Positions 13,886-20,525 of a stretch of 23,267 nt of DNA are shown one piece after another. Both the position numbers and the translations under genes were made by a program. Numbering within the stretch: position 1 is the first letter of the stretch; every line of letters begins with the position of its first letter. The notes below the pieces were generated by a model. It saw nothing but the letters and a program-made list of their open reading frames with translations, ran no database searches and was not told the DNA's origin. Origin of the DNA: Alteromonadaceae bacterium (GTDB lineage Bacteria > Pseudomonadota > Gammaproteobacteria > Pseudomonadales > Oleiphilaceae); the NCBI GenBank assembly GCA_013393545.1, contig JABXHG010000011.1, forward strand, positions 1 through 23,267, in the 5' to 3' direction.

Positions 13886-15343
13886 CTAGGCTTCCCGGAA
13901 GGAGCGGCTGAACATACGGGTGATCGGCTCAACCAGGTACTGGAACAGAGTGCGTTCGCCGGTTTTGATCAGCACGGTGGCGGGCATGCCAGACACCAGG
14001 AACATGCCCTGCTCGTCCATGCGTTGCATGCCGGCTTCGGTGAGCTTCACCCGGGCTTCGTAATAGCGGTCGCCGCTTTGCTCATCTTCAAAGGCATCGG
14101 CGGAAATACCCACAACCTCGCCTTCTATCACGTGAGACATCTGCAGGTTAAACGCTGAGAACTGCAGGTCGGCCAACTGTCCAATGGCTATGCGATCTAT
14201 ATCCTGGGGTTTTACCCGGGCGGTTACGATGTACTCCTGATCTTTCGGAACAATTTCCATGACCACGTCGCCAGCTGAAATCACGCCGCCCACCGTGTGT
14301 ACGGTTTTACCCACCACGGTGCCGGTATCCGGCGCGTAGAGCGTAGTGCGTTGCAAGGTGTCTTTCAGGGCCACCTGCCGCGCCACCAGGTCGGATTTGG
14401 TTTGCTGGGTTTCACGCAGTTTTGTGGCTACCTGCTCCACGAATTCCTGACGGGTCACCAGCATTTCGCTGCGGGTTTCACCCACTTTTACGTTCAGCTG
14501 GGCTATCTGAGCCTCATTGGAATCCTTTTCACCCTGAAGGCGATAGAGCTCTCGCTGCATTTCGTTAATGCGGGTGCGGTCTGCCAGCTCTTGTTCGTAC
14601 AGCGCCTGCCAGTTTTCCAGCTCTTCTTCGTAACTTTGAATGCGGTTTTGCAGGTTCTGGTTCTGGGAACGCAGGCCCCTCATTTGGGCGTTCAGCGAGT
14701 CTATTCGCTGTTCGAAAATGGTGAGGCGCCCTTCAAGCGCTTCTTTGCGAGCCTGAAACAGCTCTTTCTGACCCGCGATAACATTGCGGGCCTTTTCGCT
14801 GCTCTCGCGGTTTTCAAGCAACTCCGGGGGGAAAGCAATCTCGTCGGAACGCATGCGTTCCGCCAGCAAACGAGCCTCGCGCCCAAGCACTTCCGTAAGC
14901 TCGGACTCAACGATCTCCAAATCGGCTCGGGGACGGGTCGCCGACAGCTCCAGCAGGGGCTCACCCGCTTTTACGGTATCACCATCATCCACGTAGATTT
15001 CGTCAACTATGCCACCTTCAAGGTGCTGCACCACGCGATTCTGGGATTCCACCACTACCTTTCCATCCGCAATGGCGGCACCATCCAGAGGCGCCAGGAA
15101 GGCCCAGCCGCCAAAGCCGACAAAGGTCACCAGCAATACAATGATGCCGACTTTCACCCGGGCAGACCAACCGGTGGGAATGGCGGCCTGGGCGTCTTTG
15201 TCGATGTCGTCGTCGGTTTTGCGGGTGTACTCGGCGGTGAGGTCAGTACTCTCGTCCACTTCTTCCCACTCGGCGCTCTGGTTGTCTTGCGGTTCCTGAT
15301 TATCTCTGGATTCCGGGTTATCCCGGTTTTCACGGTTTTCCAT
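13886..15343 (-). CDS. HlyD family type I secretion periplasmic adaptor
   Basis: This 485-residue protein bridges the inner-membrane ABC exporter and the TolC-like channel. The N-terminal 60 residues are cytosolic and oddly repetitive (MENRENRDNPESRDNQEPQD, rich in Asn, Asp, Glu, Arg). One membrane helix follows at about 63-86 (VGIIVLLVTFVGFGGWAFLA). Next come the lipoyl half-motif QNRVVQHLEGGIVDEIYVDDG, a long coiled coil (about 150-320), the second lipoyl half with TLYAPDTGTVVGKTVHTVGG, and the C-terminal beta-barrel. The order matches PrtE/AprE-type adaptors. It starts 2 bases after the ABC gene's stop with GGGGGAG upstream, so translation is coupled. The acidic Asn-rich N-terminal extension is longer than in PrtE and may be a species-specific contact. 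Confidence 0.93.
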   Translation of the reverse strand: MENRENRDNPESRDNQEPQDNQSAEWEEVDESTDLTAEYTRKTDDDIDKDAQAAIPTGWSARVKVGIIVLLVTFVGFGGWAFLAPLDGAAIADGKVVVESQNRVVQHLEGGIVDEIYVDDGDTVKAGEPLLELSATRPRADLEIVESELTEVLGREARLLAERMRSDEIAFPPELLENRESSEKARNVIAGQKELFQARKEALEGRLTIFEQRIDSLNAQMRGLRSQNQNLQNRIQSYEEELENWQALYEQELADRTRINEMQRELYRLQGEKDSNEAQIAQLNVKVGETRSEMLVTRQEFVEQVATKLRETQQTKSDLVARQVALKDTLQRTTLYAPDTGTVVGKTVHTVGGVISAGDVVMEIVPKDQEYIVTARVKPQDIDRIAIGQLADLQFSAFNLQMSHVIEGEVVGISADAFEDEQSGDRYYEARVKLTEAGMQRMDEQGMFLVSGMPATVLIKTGERTLFQYLVEPITRMFSRSFREA

Positions 15344-15345
15344 GT

Positions 15346-17097
15346 TTATGCTCCCCCACCCTGAATGGCTGGCCGGTTGTTCCCCTTGTTGCCGATGGCT
15401 ATAGAGCCATCTTGCAGGCCTTTCATCACATCATCACGGCTGCCAAATGCCACGGCACGGCCGTCGGCAAGCACCAGCATTTTGTCCACAAGGCGCAGAA
15501 TCGGCTTGCGGTGGGAGATCAGGATAACGGTCACGCCTTCCTCTTTAAGTGCCTGCAGGGCATTGAGCAGGGCTTGCTCGCCCTGGTCATCCAGGTTGGA
15601 GTTTGGCTCGTCCAGCACAATCAGACGAGGCAGGTCGTACACGGCACGGGCCAGCCCGATACGCTGACGCTGGCCGCCAGATAGTACGCCGCCCACAACA
15701 GCTATCTGAGTGTCGTAGCCATTGGGCAGACCAAGGATAAGCTCGTGCACACCGGCCAGTTTGGCTGCGGCCACCACTTTGGCCGGGTCTGGTTCGCCGA
15801 AACGACAAATGTTTTCGCTGATGGTGCCTTCGAACAGCTCAATGTCTTGCGGCAAGTAGCCAATATGGGGGCCCAACTGGCCTTTGTCCCATTGGTGGAT
15901 GTCCGCACCATCAAGGCGCACAGTGCCATTGGCAACAGGCCAAACCCCCAGCACTGCCCGGGCGAGGGTGGATTTCCCGGCCGCACTCGGCCCTACCACA
16001 GCCAACATGTCGCCCCGGTTCAACCCAAAGCCTACACCAGTCAGTGCGGTAGCGTTGGCGCCCGGTGGCACCACCACCAGCGATTCAACCGAGAGGTTGC
16101 CCTCCGGTGCCGGCAGCGGCATGCCAGCTTCCTGGCGGCGGTACTTGTCAAACAATTCATTCAGGCGCTGGTAGGCAGAGCGGGCGCTACTAAAGCCTTT
16201 CCAGGAGCCGATCATCAAATCAAGCGGCGCCAGCGCCCGGCCCATCAGAATAGAGCCTGCGATCACCATACCCGGAGTAATTTCCTGCTCGATAGCCAGG
16301 TAGGCACCCAGACCCAACATGAGTGACTGGAACATCATGCGCAGGGTTTTGGAGGCGTTGGTGAGGATGCCGGCACGGTCTGAGGCGTCCGCCTGGTTGG
16401 AGAGAAACTCCAGATGACGATTCAGCCAGCGGCTGCGCAGGTTGTTTTCCATGCCCATGGCATGAACCACCTCGGCATTGCGCAGGCAGGAGCTGGCGTA
16501 TTGGGTAGACTGGATATTGGCCTTGCCGGCGGTGGCCAGCATTTTGCCGGTGAGCTTTTCGTTGGCGAAGGCCAACGCCACCAGAATCAGTGCGGCAATG
16601 AGTGTGGCCACACCAAACCACACATGGAACAAGAACATGACCGCCACATAAATCGGCAACCAGGGGCCGTCAAAGAATGCGATGGGCCCCTGCCCCGTAA
16701 GGAATTGGCGCAGCGTAGTGAGGTCAGTCAATGGCTGGGAATTCTGGCGGTCAGGCTTGTCGATAGCCTGCCGGAACATGGCGGAGAAGATGCGCTGATT
16801 CATGCCCTGGTCAATTCGGTTGCCCACCCGCACCAGAATGGCGGAACGCACCATTTGCAGCAACGCCATGGTCACAAACAGTAGCACCAGAATAACGGTG
16901 AGCATTATCAGCGTGTCTACGCTGCGGCTACCCAGTGCTCTGTCGTAAACCTGCAGCATGTATATGGCAGGCACGAGCATCAGGAGGTTAATGAATAAAC
17001 TAAAAACACCGGCAGAGAGGAAGCCTTGCTTACAGGCTTTTAGCGATTCCTCAAGCTCTGTAAGCTCGGTTTGCCGGGCGTCTGATTTCTTGAACAT
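15346..17097 (-). CDS. Type I secretion permease/ATPase (PrtD/AprD/RsaD-like)
   Basis: The start MFKKSDARQTELTELEESLK (ATG at 17097) is preferred over an upstream TTG, giving 583 residues, normal for PrtD-type exporters, which lack the C39-like N-terminal domain of HlyB. Membrane helices span about 27-48, 61-83, 145-178 and 253-285. In the ATPase domain the Walker A is GPSAAGKST (369-377), the Q-loop glutamine is near 417, the signature is LSGGQRQRIGLARAVY (472-487), the Walker B is LIVLDEPNSNLD (492-503) and the H-loop histidine is about 529. All catalytic residues are present. It energises export of a C-terminal-signal substrate, most likely the RTX-like surface protein nearby. First gene of the ABC-HlyD-TolC operon. 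The ribosome binding site is weak. Confidence 0.93.
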   Translation of the reverse strand: MFKKSDARQTELTELEESLKACKQGFLSAGVFSLFINLLMLVPAIYMLQVYDRALGSRSVDTLIMLTVILVLLFVTMALLQMVRSAILVRVGNRIDQGMNQRIFSAMFRQAIDKPDRQNSQPLTDLTTLRQFLTGQGPIAFFDGPWLPIYVAVMFLFHVWFGVATLIAALILVALAFANEKLTGKMLATAGKANIQSTQYASSCLRNAEVVHAMGMENNLRSRWLNRHLEFLSNQADASDRAGILTNASKTLRMMFQSLMLGLGAYLAIEQEITPGMVIAGSILMGRALAPLDLMIGSWKGFSSARSAYQRLNELFDKYRRQEAGMPLPAPEGNLSVESLVVVPPGANATALTGVGFGLNRGDMLAVVGPSAAGKSTLARAVLGVWPVANGTVRLDGADIHQWDKGQLGPHIGYLPQDIELFEGTISENICRFGEPDPAKVVAAAKLAGVHELILGLPNGYDTQIAVVGGVLSGGQRQRIGLARAVYDLPRLIVLDEPNSNLDDQGEQALLNALQALKEEGVTVILISHRKPILRLVDKMLVLADGRAVAFGSRDDVMKGLQDGSIAIGNKGNNRPAIQGGGA

Positions 17098-17246
17098 GGG
17101 CAGCGTTACCGATAGGTTTATGAGGGTGTGTGGAGACCAAGTTTGCTGCAGGGCGCCGCGCCCCAAGGGCCGACATTCTAGGTAGGCAGCACGGGGGTGT
17201 CAACGCGGCGGCGGAAGGCCATAAAGAGCCGTTGTCAAGGGCATTT

Positions 17247-17507
17247 TCATAGCCACGGCTGCAACAAGATGAGCCCCAGCGCAATACCGAGGGTGTTTGC
17301 CAGAATGTCGCCCCAACTGAACCCCGCACTGAACCATTTGTCGCCCAGTTCCTTCATCCAGCCAATGGCAAAGGCCAGCATGGCAGCCTGCCAGCTGGTA
17401 AGAATACTGGCACCTGCCTGCACCAGCACGAGGCTGACAATAATATGCTGCAGCTTGTCGGTTTCATGCAGCCAGCGCCTGGTACGTACAAGAAAACTAC
17501 GGAACAT
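17247..17507 (-). CDS. Small VanZ/YfiM-like membrane protein
   Basis: This 86-residue protein has MFRSFLVRTRRWLHETDKLQ, then HIIVSLVLVQAG, a second hydrophobic stretch (AAMLAFAIGWMKELGDKWF) and a C-terminal segment (GDILANTLGIALGLILLQPWL). The DKLQH opening, the G-x-x-K-E motif and the final DxxANTLGxxLG segment recall short VanZ-like or YfiM/DUF2279 proteins, whose function is unclear. It lies 150 bases upstream of the exporter operon on the same strand, so it may share transcription, though nothing shows a functional tie. Family assignment is tentative. Confidence 0.6.
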   Translation of the reverse strand: MFRSFLVRTRRWLHETDKLQHIIVSLVLVQAGASILTSWQAAMLAFAIGWMKELGDKWFSAGFSWGDILANTLGIALGLILLQPWL

Positions 17508-17688
17508 GGGATGGTCTGAGTCGTTGTGTGTTGAAGCCTGTTAATGGGTTGTAGCCATGGCTATTACAACCCGCCGACTGATATTTATTTTTTGTTAATA
17601 GCGGATGAAAACACTGCGCGGGTTTTGTACAATCCCGCGCCTTGTGTTTCGCGGCATTTATTCATCCACTGAGCGGAATTTTGGCATT
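17508..17688. other. Divergent promoter region
   Basis: The gap between the VanZ-like gene (minus) and the first DUF6447-like gene (plus) holds an A+T-rich block near 17580-17600 (TATTTATTTTTTGTTAATA), a plausible promoter location for either side. No unambiguous boxes were identified. Confidence 0.3.
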
Positions 17689-17898
17689 ATGGAAAACTTT
17701 ACTCTTGACGGTAAGCGCTACCAGATTCCGGACCTTCCGGAAGAGGCGCAAAAACTAGCCCGGCAAACAATCATGACCAGCGATCTCATTCAGAAGCTGG
17801 AGGCCCGCGCTAGTATCGCCCGGACAGCCCAGGCTCGCTATCTCAACCGGTTGAAGACCATTCTGGATGAAGCGCCAGCCGGCACCAATAAACAGTAA
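17689..17898 (+). CDS. DUF6447-like small protein
   Basis: This 69-residue protein starts at the ATG at 17689 (GAGCGG upstream, somewhat distant). Its plan is one short beta element (FTLDGKRYQIPDLPEEAQKL) followed by a helix with SDLIQKLEARASIARTAQAR. This (DGxxYxxxxLxxxAxxQ, then a helix with I-A-x-T-A-R-x-x-Y) is the pattern of the DUF6447 family, whose function is unknown. The neighbouring gene, 37 bases downstream, encodes a paralogue with an added basic tail. It lies divergent to the VanZ-like gene and the type I secretion operon. No signal peptide or membrane segment. The start could be further upstream, but this ATG gives the best family fit. Confidence 0.65.
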   Translation: MENFTLDGKRYQIPDLPEEAQKLARQTIMTSDLIQKLEARASIARTAQARYLNRLKTILDEAPAGTNKQ

Positions 17899-17935
17899 TT
17901 ACAGATTATTTCCACTCAGGTCAGGAGCTGCCCCA

Positions 17936-18289
17936 ATGACTGAAAGCAGAAAAACCACAAGCGCACAAAAAAGCACTGAGACCACTGCAAAGAAAACAAC
18001 AACCCGCAAGCCGGCCGCGAAGAAAACCACCGCTACTCGCAAAGCGCCCGCCAAAAAGGCCGCCCCCAAGGCTGCGGAAAAGCAGGGCAAGCAAGTGACG
18101 ATCGACGGCCAAACCTATGCGTTCGACGCCTTGTCTGATAACGCCAAGGCTCAGGTTAATAACATTCGCGCCACGGACAACATGATTGCAGAGCTGGAAC
18201 TGGAACTTTCTATTGCGCGCACAGCTCGCAGCAGCTACTCCGAAGAGCTGGAGCGCGAGCTGTCAGCCATGAACACCACACTGCAATAA
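17936..18289 (+). CDS. DUF6447-like protein with histone-H1-like basic N-terminus
   Basis: This 117-residue protein has AGGAG 8 bases before its ATG. Residues 1-50 are almost entirely Lys, Ala, Thr, Pro and Arg (for example TTTRKPAAKKTTATRKAPAK), like the tails of bacterial histone-H1-like or AlgP-type proteins that coat DNA or RNA. Residues 52-117 repeat the small domain of the preceding gene: VTIDGQTYAFDALSDNAKAQ, then LSIARTARSSY, sharing DGxxY and SIARTA. A nucleic-acid-binding tail on this domain suggests the domain is a small oligomerising or partner-binding module. It probably forms a two-gene operon with the upstream paralogue. Function unknown. Confidence 0.65.
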   Translation: MTESRKTTSAQKSTETTAKKTTTRKPAAKKTTATRKAPAKKAAPKAAEKQGKQVTIDGQTYAFDALSDNAKAQVNNIRATDNMIAELELELSIARTARSSYSEELERELSAMNTTLQ

Positions 18290-18360
18290 AAACGTCATAA
18301 CTTTATGTTTGCTTGACCTTAATCATCGATTCAACGATAATCCGGGTCAGATTGATCAAT

Positions 18361-19329
18361 TTAGTTCTCCAGGTTTGGATTCTTAGCAACCGGCTCTCTT
18401 GAGCCGGTTTTTTTTGGGCTGGAGGAAAGGCAAGCCTGCGTGGTGCCCAGGCGTAGCGGCGCCAAGGCTTCATTGAGACAGGTTGTGTCCATTTCCAGAT
18501 CCCCCGTCAGGCGCTGAACCATCGACTGACGCCCTGCCAACCTGCCGGCCAGAGTAAACAGCGCCACGGGCACAGGAAACAGGCGCACGCGCCGGCCGTG
18601 AGCGGCAGCGAGGTAGCGCACAAGCTCGGCCACGGATACCGGCCCAGGGTCTGCCACATTCAGGCGGCAGGGCCACTCAGCCCTACTCAATAGCGCTTTC
18701 ACCACACAGCCAAGGTTATCGAGGCTCAACAGGCTTCGGCGGTTGCGAATGCTGCCAAAAGGCAGCGGCAGGCCCGAGAGCGAAAGCCGCTCAAGCTTGC
18801 GCACGTTGGCCTTGGCATTGGGGCCATACACCAGGGGCAAGCGCAGCGAACATACCTGCAGCCGCTCACCCGCATGGGCTTCAAGAATGGCTTCGGCCTG
18901 GCGTTTGCTCTCACCGTAGGCATCTTCGGGTGCGAGGGGATCGGTTTCAGTGAAGGGGCTGCGGCCAGCGGTGGATTCGCCGTAAACTTTCACACTGCTC
19001 AGAAAAATCAGCCGGCGCACACCAGCGTGCCGGCAGGCACTGGCGAGCGATTCGGTGGCCTGAACGTTTACGCGGTCAAGATAATCCAGTTCTTCAGGGG
19101 TACAACCCACCGGGCGGTGCGCCACTGCGGCACAGTGTATAACGGTTTCCACACCCTCAAGGCACGCTTCCCAACGCGGCGCCGCGGACAGATCACCCAC
19201 GGAGCGACAGCCGTTTCCGCCATTGCGGGTTATGCCCACAACCGGGAACCCGGCCCGCGCCAGCTCTTGCTGCAGATAATGGCCAATAAATCCCGTGGCA
19301 CCGGTTATGGCTATCAACCCTTGTTGCAC
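18361..19329 (-). CDS. NAD-dependent epimerase/reductase, WbpV/WreQ-like SDR
   Basis: This 322-residue protein of the extended SDR family starts at a GTG with GGAGG close upstream, overlapping the preceding gene by 16 bases. The nucleotide-binding motif is ITGATGFIG (GxxGxxG, residues 10-16). LIFLSSVKVYGES carries the catalytic Ser, and AYGESKRQAE carries Y138 and K142. Substrate-side motifs are LRLPLVYGPNAKAN and SLLSLDNL. Next to a WbpM-type dehydratase and a WbpL-type transferase, the best guess is the reductase that makes UDP-QuiNAc (WbpV/WreQ type) or a C4 epimerase. The last residues (PKKTGSREPVAKNPNLEN) are encoded by the reverse of the opposing terminator, so the natural C-terminus may have been extended. 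Confidence 0.75.
   Translation of the reverse strand: MQQGLIAITGATGFIGHYLQQELARAGFPVVGITRNGGNGCRSVGDLSAAPRWEACLEGVETVIHCAAVAHRPVGCTPEELDYLDRVNVQATESLASACRHAGVRRLIFLSSVKVYGESTAGRSPFTETDPLAPEDAYGESKRQAEAILEAHAGERLQVCSLRLPLVYGPNAKANVRKLERLSLSGLPLPFGSIRNRRSLLSLDNLGCVVKALLSRAEWPCRLNVADPGPVSVAELVRYLAAAHGRRVRLFPVPVALFTLAGRLAGRQSMVQRLTGDLEMDTTCLNEALAPLRLGTTQACLSSSPKKTGSREPVAKNPNLEN
18388..18415 (+). terminator. Rho-independent terminator of the DUF6447-like pair
   Basis: AACCGGCTC, loop TCTT, GAGCCGGTT and a run of eight T: a 9-bp stem, very strong in the plus direction. It lies about 100 bases after the second small gene and overlaps the 3' end of the opposite-strand SDR gene. Confidence 0.9.
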
Positions 19330-20360
19330 TCAGCCTCCGGCTGACCGCAACCGAGCATGAATGCCATGGCGCCCGACACCAGAAACGCCAGGCCAAACAA
19401 CGCCAGCCCGGTATTGGGGAATACGCTGGCCAGCCATGAGAGCGGGGTCAACACAAACACCATGACCGCGCCGTACCCCAGGGTAACGGGCAGGTGACCA
19501 CCCAGCCTACGGGTAAGCAGCTGGTAGGCGTGAGTACGGTGTGCCTGAAGCACATTTTGGCCAGTAAAGAACCGCACCAGCAGGGTGACGGTGGCATCGG
19601 TAATAAACAGGGTGAGCAGGATGGCCCAGCTCCACATGCTGACGCTGGTCTGGGCGGCGGAAAGCAGCATCATGAAGCCGATGACAAAGCCAAGGAAACC
19701 GCTGCCGCCGTCACCCATGAAAATTTTGGCTGGTGGCCAGTTCAGGATGGTAAAGCCGGAGACAGCGCCCACCATGAACACGCAAATCCAGCTCCATTCA
19801 ATGGAGCCGGCCATCCAGAAGTTGAACGCCATGCCCCCGAATAGTGCAAGAGCCTGCACTGCCGCGAGGCCGTCTATGCCGTCCATAAAGTTGTAGAGGT
19901 TGATCAGCCATACCCAGCCAACCAGCAACACCGGCCAGAACAGCAGGTTTGAGGTGGGGTCCAGCTCAAAACCCCAGAAAGACACCACGGGCAAGGCGGG
20001 TATGGAGGCGAGGCCAATGCCGGCAACACCGAAGTGCATGGCCAGCCTGAATTTGGCGGAGACATCGCCGAAGTCGTCCCAAACACCCAGCACCAGCATG
20101 AACAGGCCAAGCCCGATGAAGGCCAGCATGGAATGTTCCGGCACCCAACCGAGCGCCAGGAACATGGCACCCAGGATGATGGTGAGCGCCGCAATGGCAA
20201 TGCCACCACCGTGTGGCGTGGGTATCTGGTGGGAGCACCGTTCGCTTGGCAACACCAGGGCGTTGCGCCGAACTGCCCACGCGCGCACAAGCGCGGTGGC
20301 CATCAGCCCGCCAACAACCAGGCATGCAGCGATTATGGTGCCAGTGGTGAAAGTAATCAT
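19314..20360 (-). CDS. WecA/WbpL-type polyprenyl-phosphate sugar-1-phosphate transferase
   Basis: This 348-residue membrane protein of the MraY/WecA superfamily starts at the ATG at 20360, and GAGCGG lies 4 bases before it. A frame extends upstream but enters a repeat and lacks family character. Key motifs: SHQIPTPHGGGIAI (43-56), the Asp pair GVWDDFGD (92-99), NFMDGIDGLA (157-166), FMGDGGSGFLGF (214-225) and HRTHAYQ (274-280). The HRxHxYQ form marks the WbpL-like branch, which transfers FucNAc- or QuiNAc-1-phosphate to undecaprenyl phosphate to begin O-antigen assembly. About eleven hydrophobic segments are visible. Upstream is the WbpM-type dehydratase and downstream, overlapping, is the SDR that probably completes the sugar. 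Confidence 0.9.
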   Translation of the reverse strand: MITFTTGTIIAACLVVGGLMATALVRAWAVRRNALVLPSERCSHQIPTPHGGGIAIAALTIILGAMFLALGWVPEHSMLAFIGLGLFMLVLGVWDDFGDVSAKFRLAMHFGVAGIGLASIPALPVVSFWGFELDPTSNLLFWPVLLVGWVWLINLYNFMDGIDGLAAVQALALFGGMAFNFWMAGSIEWSWICVFMVGAVSGFTILNWPPAKIFMGDGGSGFLGFVIGFMMLLSAAQTSVSMWSWAILLTLFITDATVTLLVRFFTGQNVLQAHRTHAYQLLTRRLGGHLPVTLGYGAVMVFVLTPLSWLASVFPNTGLALFGLAFLVSGAMAFMLGCGQPEAECNKG

Positions 20361-20415
20361 GAAACCGCTCGTAAAAATTTTCGGGATTTTAGCATACACG
20401 TGGGGGGACTGCTGG

Positions 20416-20525
20416 TTTTTGCCACTAAATCCACGAAAGGACACGAAAGAAAAACAAAGACCAAACAAACAATTTTTTGTTAGTTAATCTTTTTTTCGTG
20501 TGGTTTCGTGGTTTTGGTGGCAAAA
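20416..20525. repeat. Inverted TTTCGTGG-family repeat
   Basis: The left arm (about 20417-20448, containing GCCACTAAATCCACGAAA) and right arm (about 20493-20524, containing TTTCGTGGTTTTGGTGGC) are inverted copies with about 28 of 32 bases matching. The left arm is also repeated directly at 22483-22513. The right arm encodes the last residues of the dehydratase. The structure can form a long hairpin between the two genes. Confidence 0.8.

Noticed and set aside
14297..15364. 355-residue plus-strand open frame across the HlyD-like gene
   Set aside because: It lies fully antisense to a clear HlyD-family protein with intact motifs; a shadow of codon bias.
15745..16326. 193-residue plus-strand frame opposite the ABC exporter
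   Set aside because: The opposite strand holds all ABC ATPase motifs in order; this frame has none.
12271..18362. TGATCAATTTA shared between the surface-protein leader and the region near 18352
   Set aside because: An 11-base A+T-rich match is expected by chance in 23 kb; the second site is not palindromic over the full 18 bases.
20361..20468. N-terminal extension of the WbpL-like transferase
   Set aside because: The extra 36 codons run through the TTTCGTGG repeat and lack family character; the ATG at 20360 begins the first membrane helix as in homologues.
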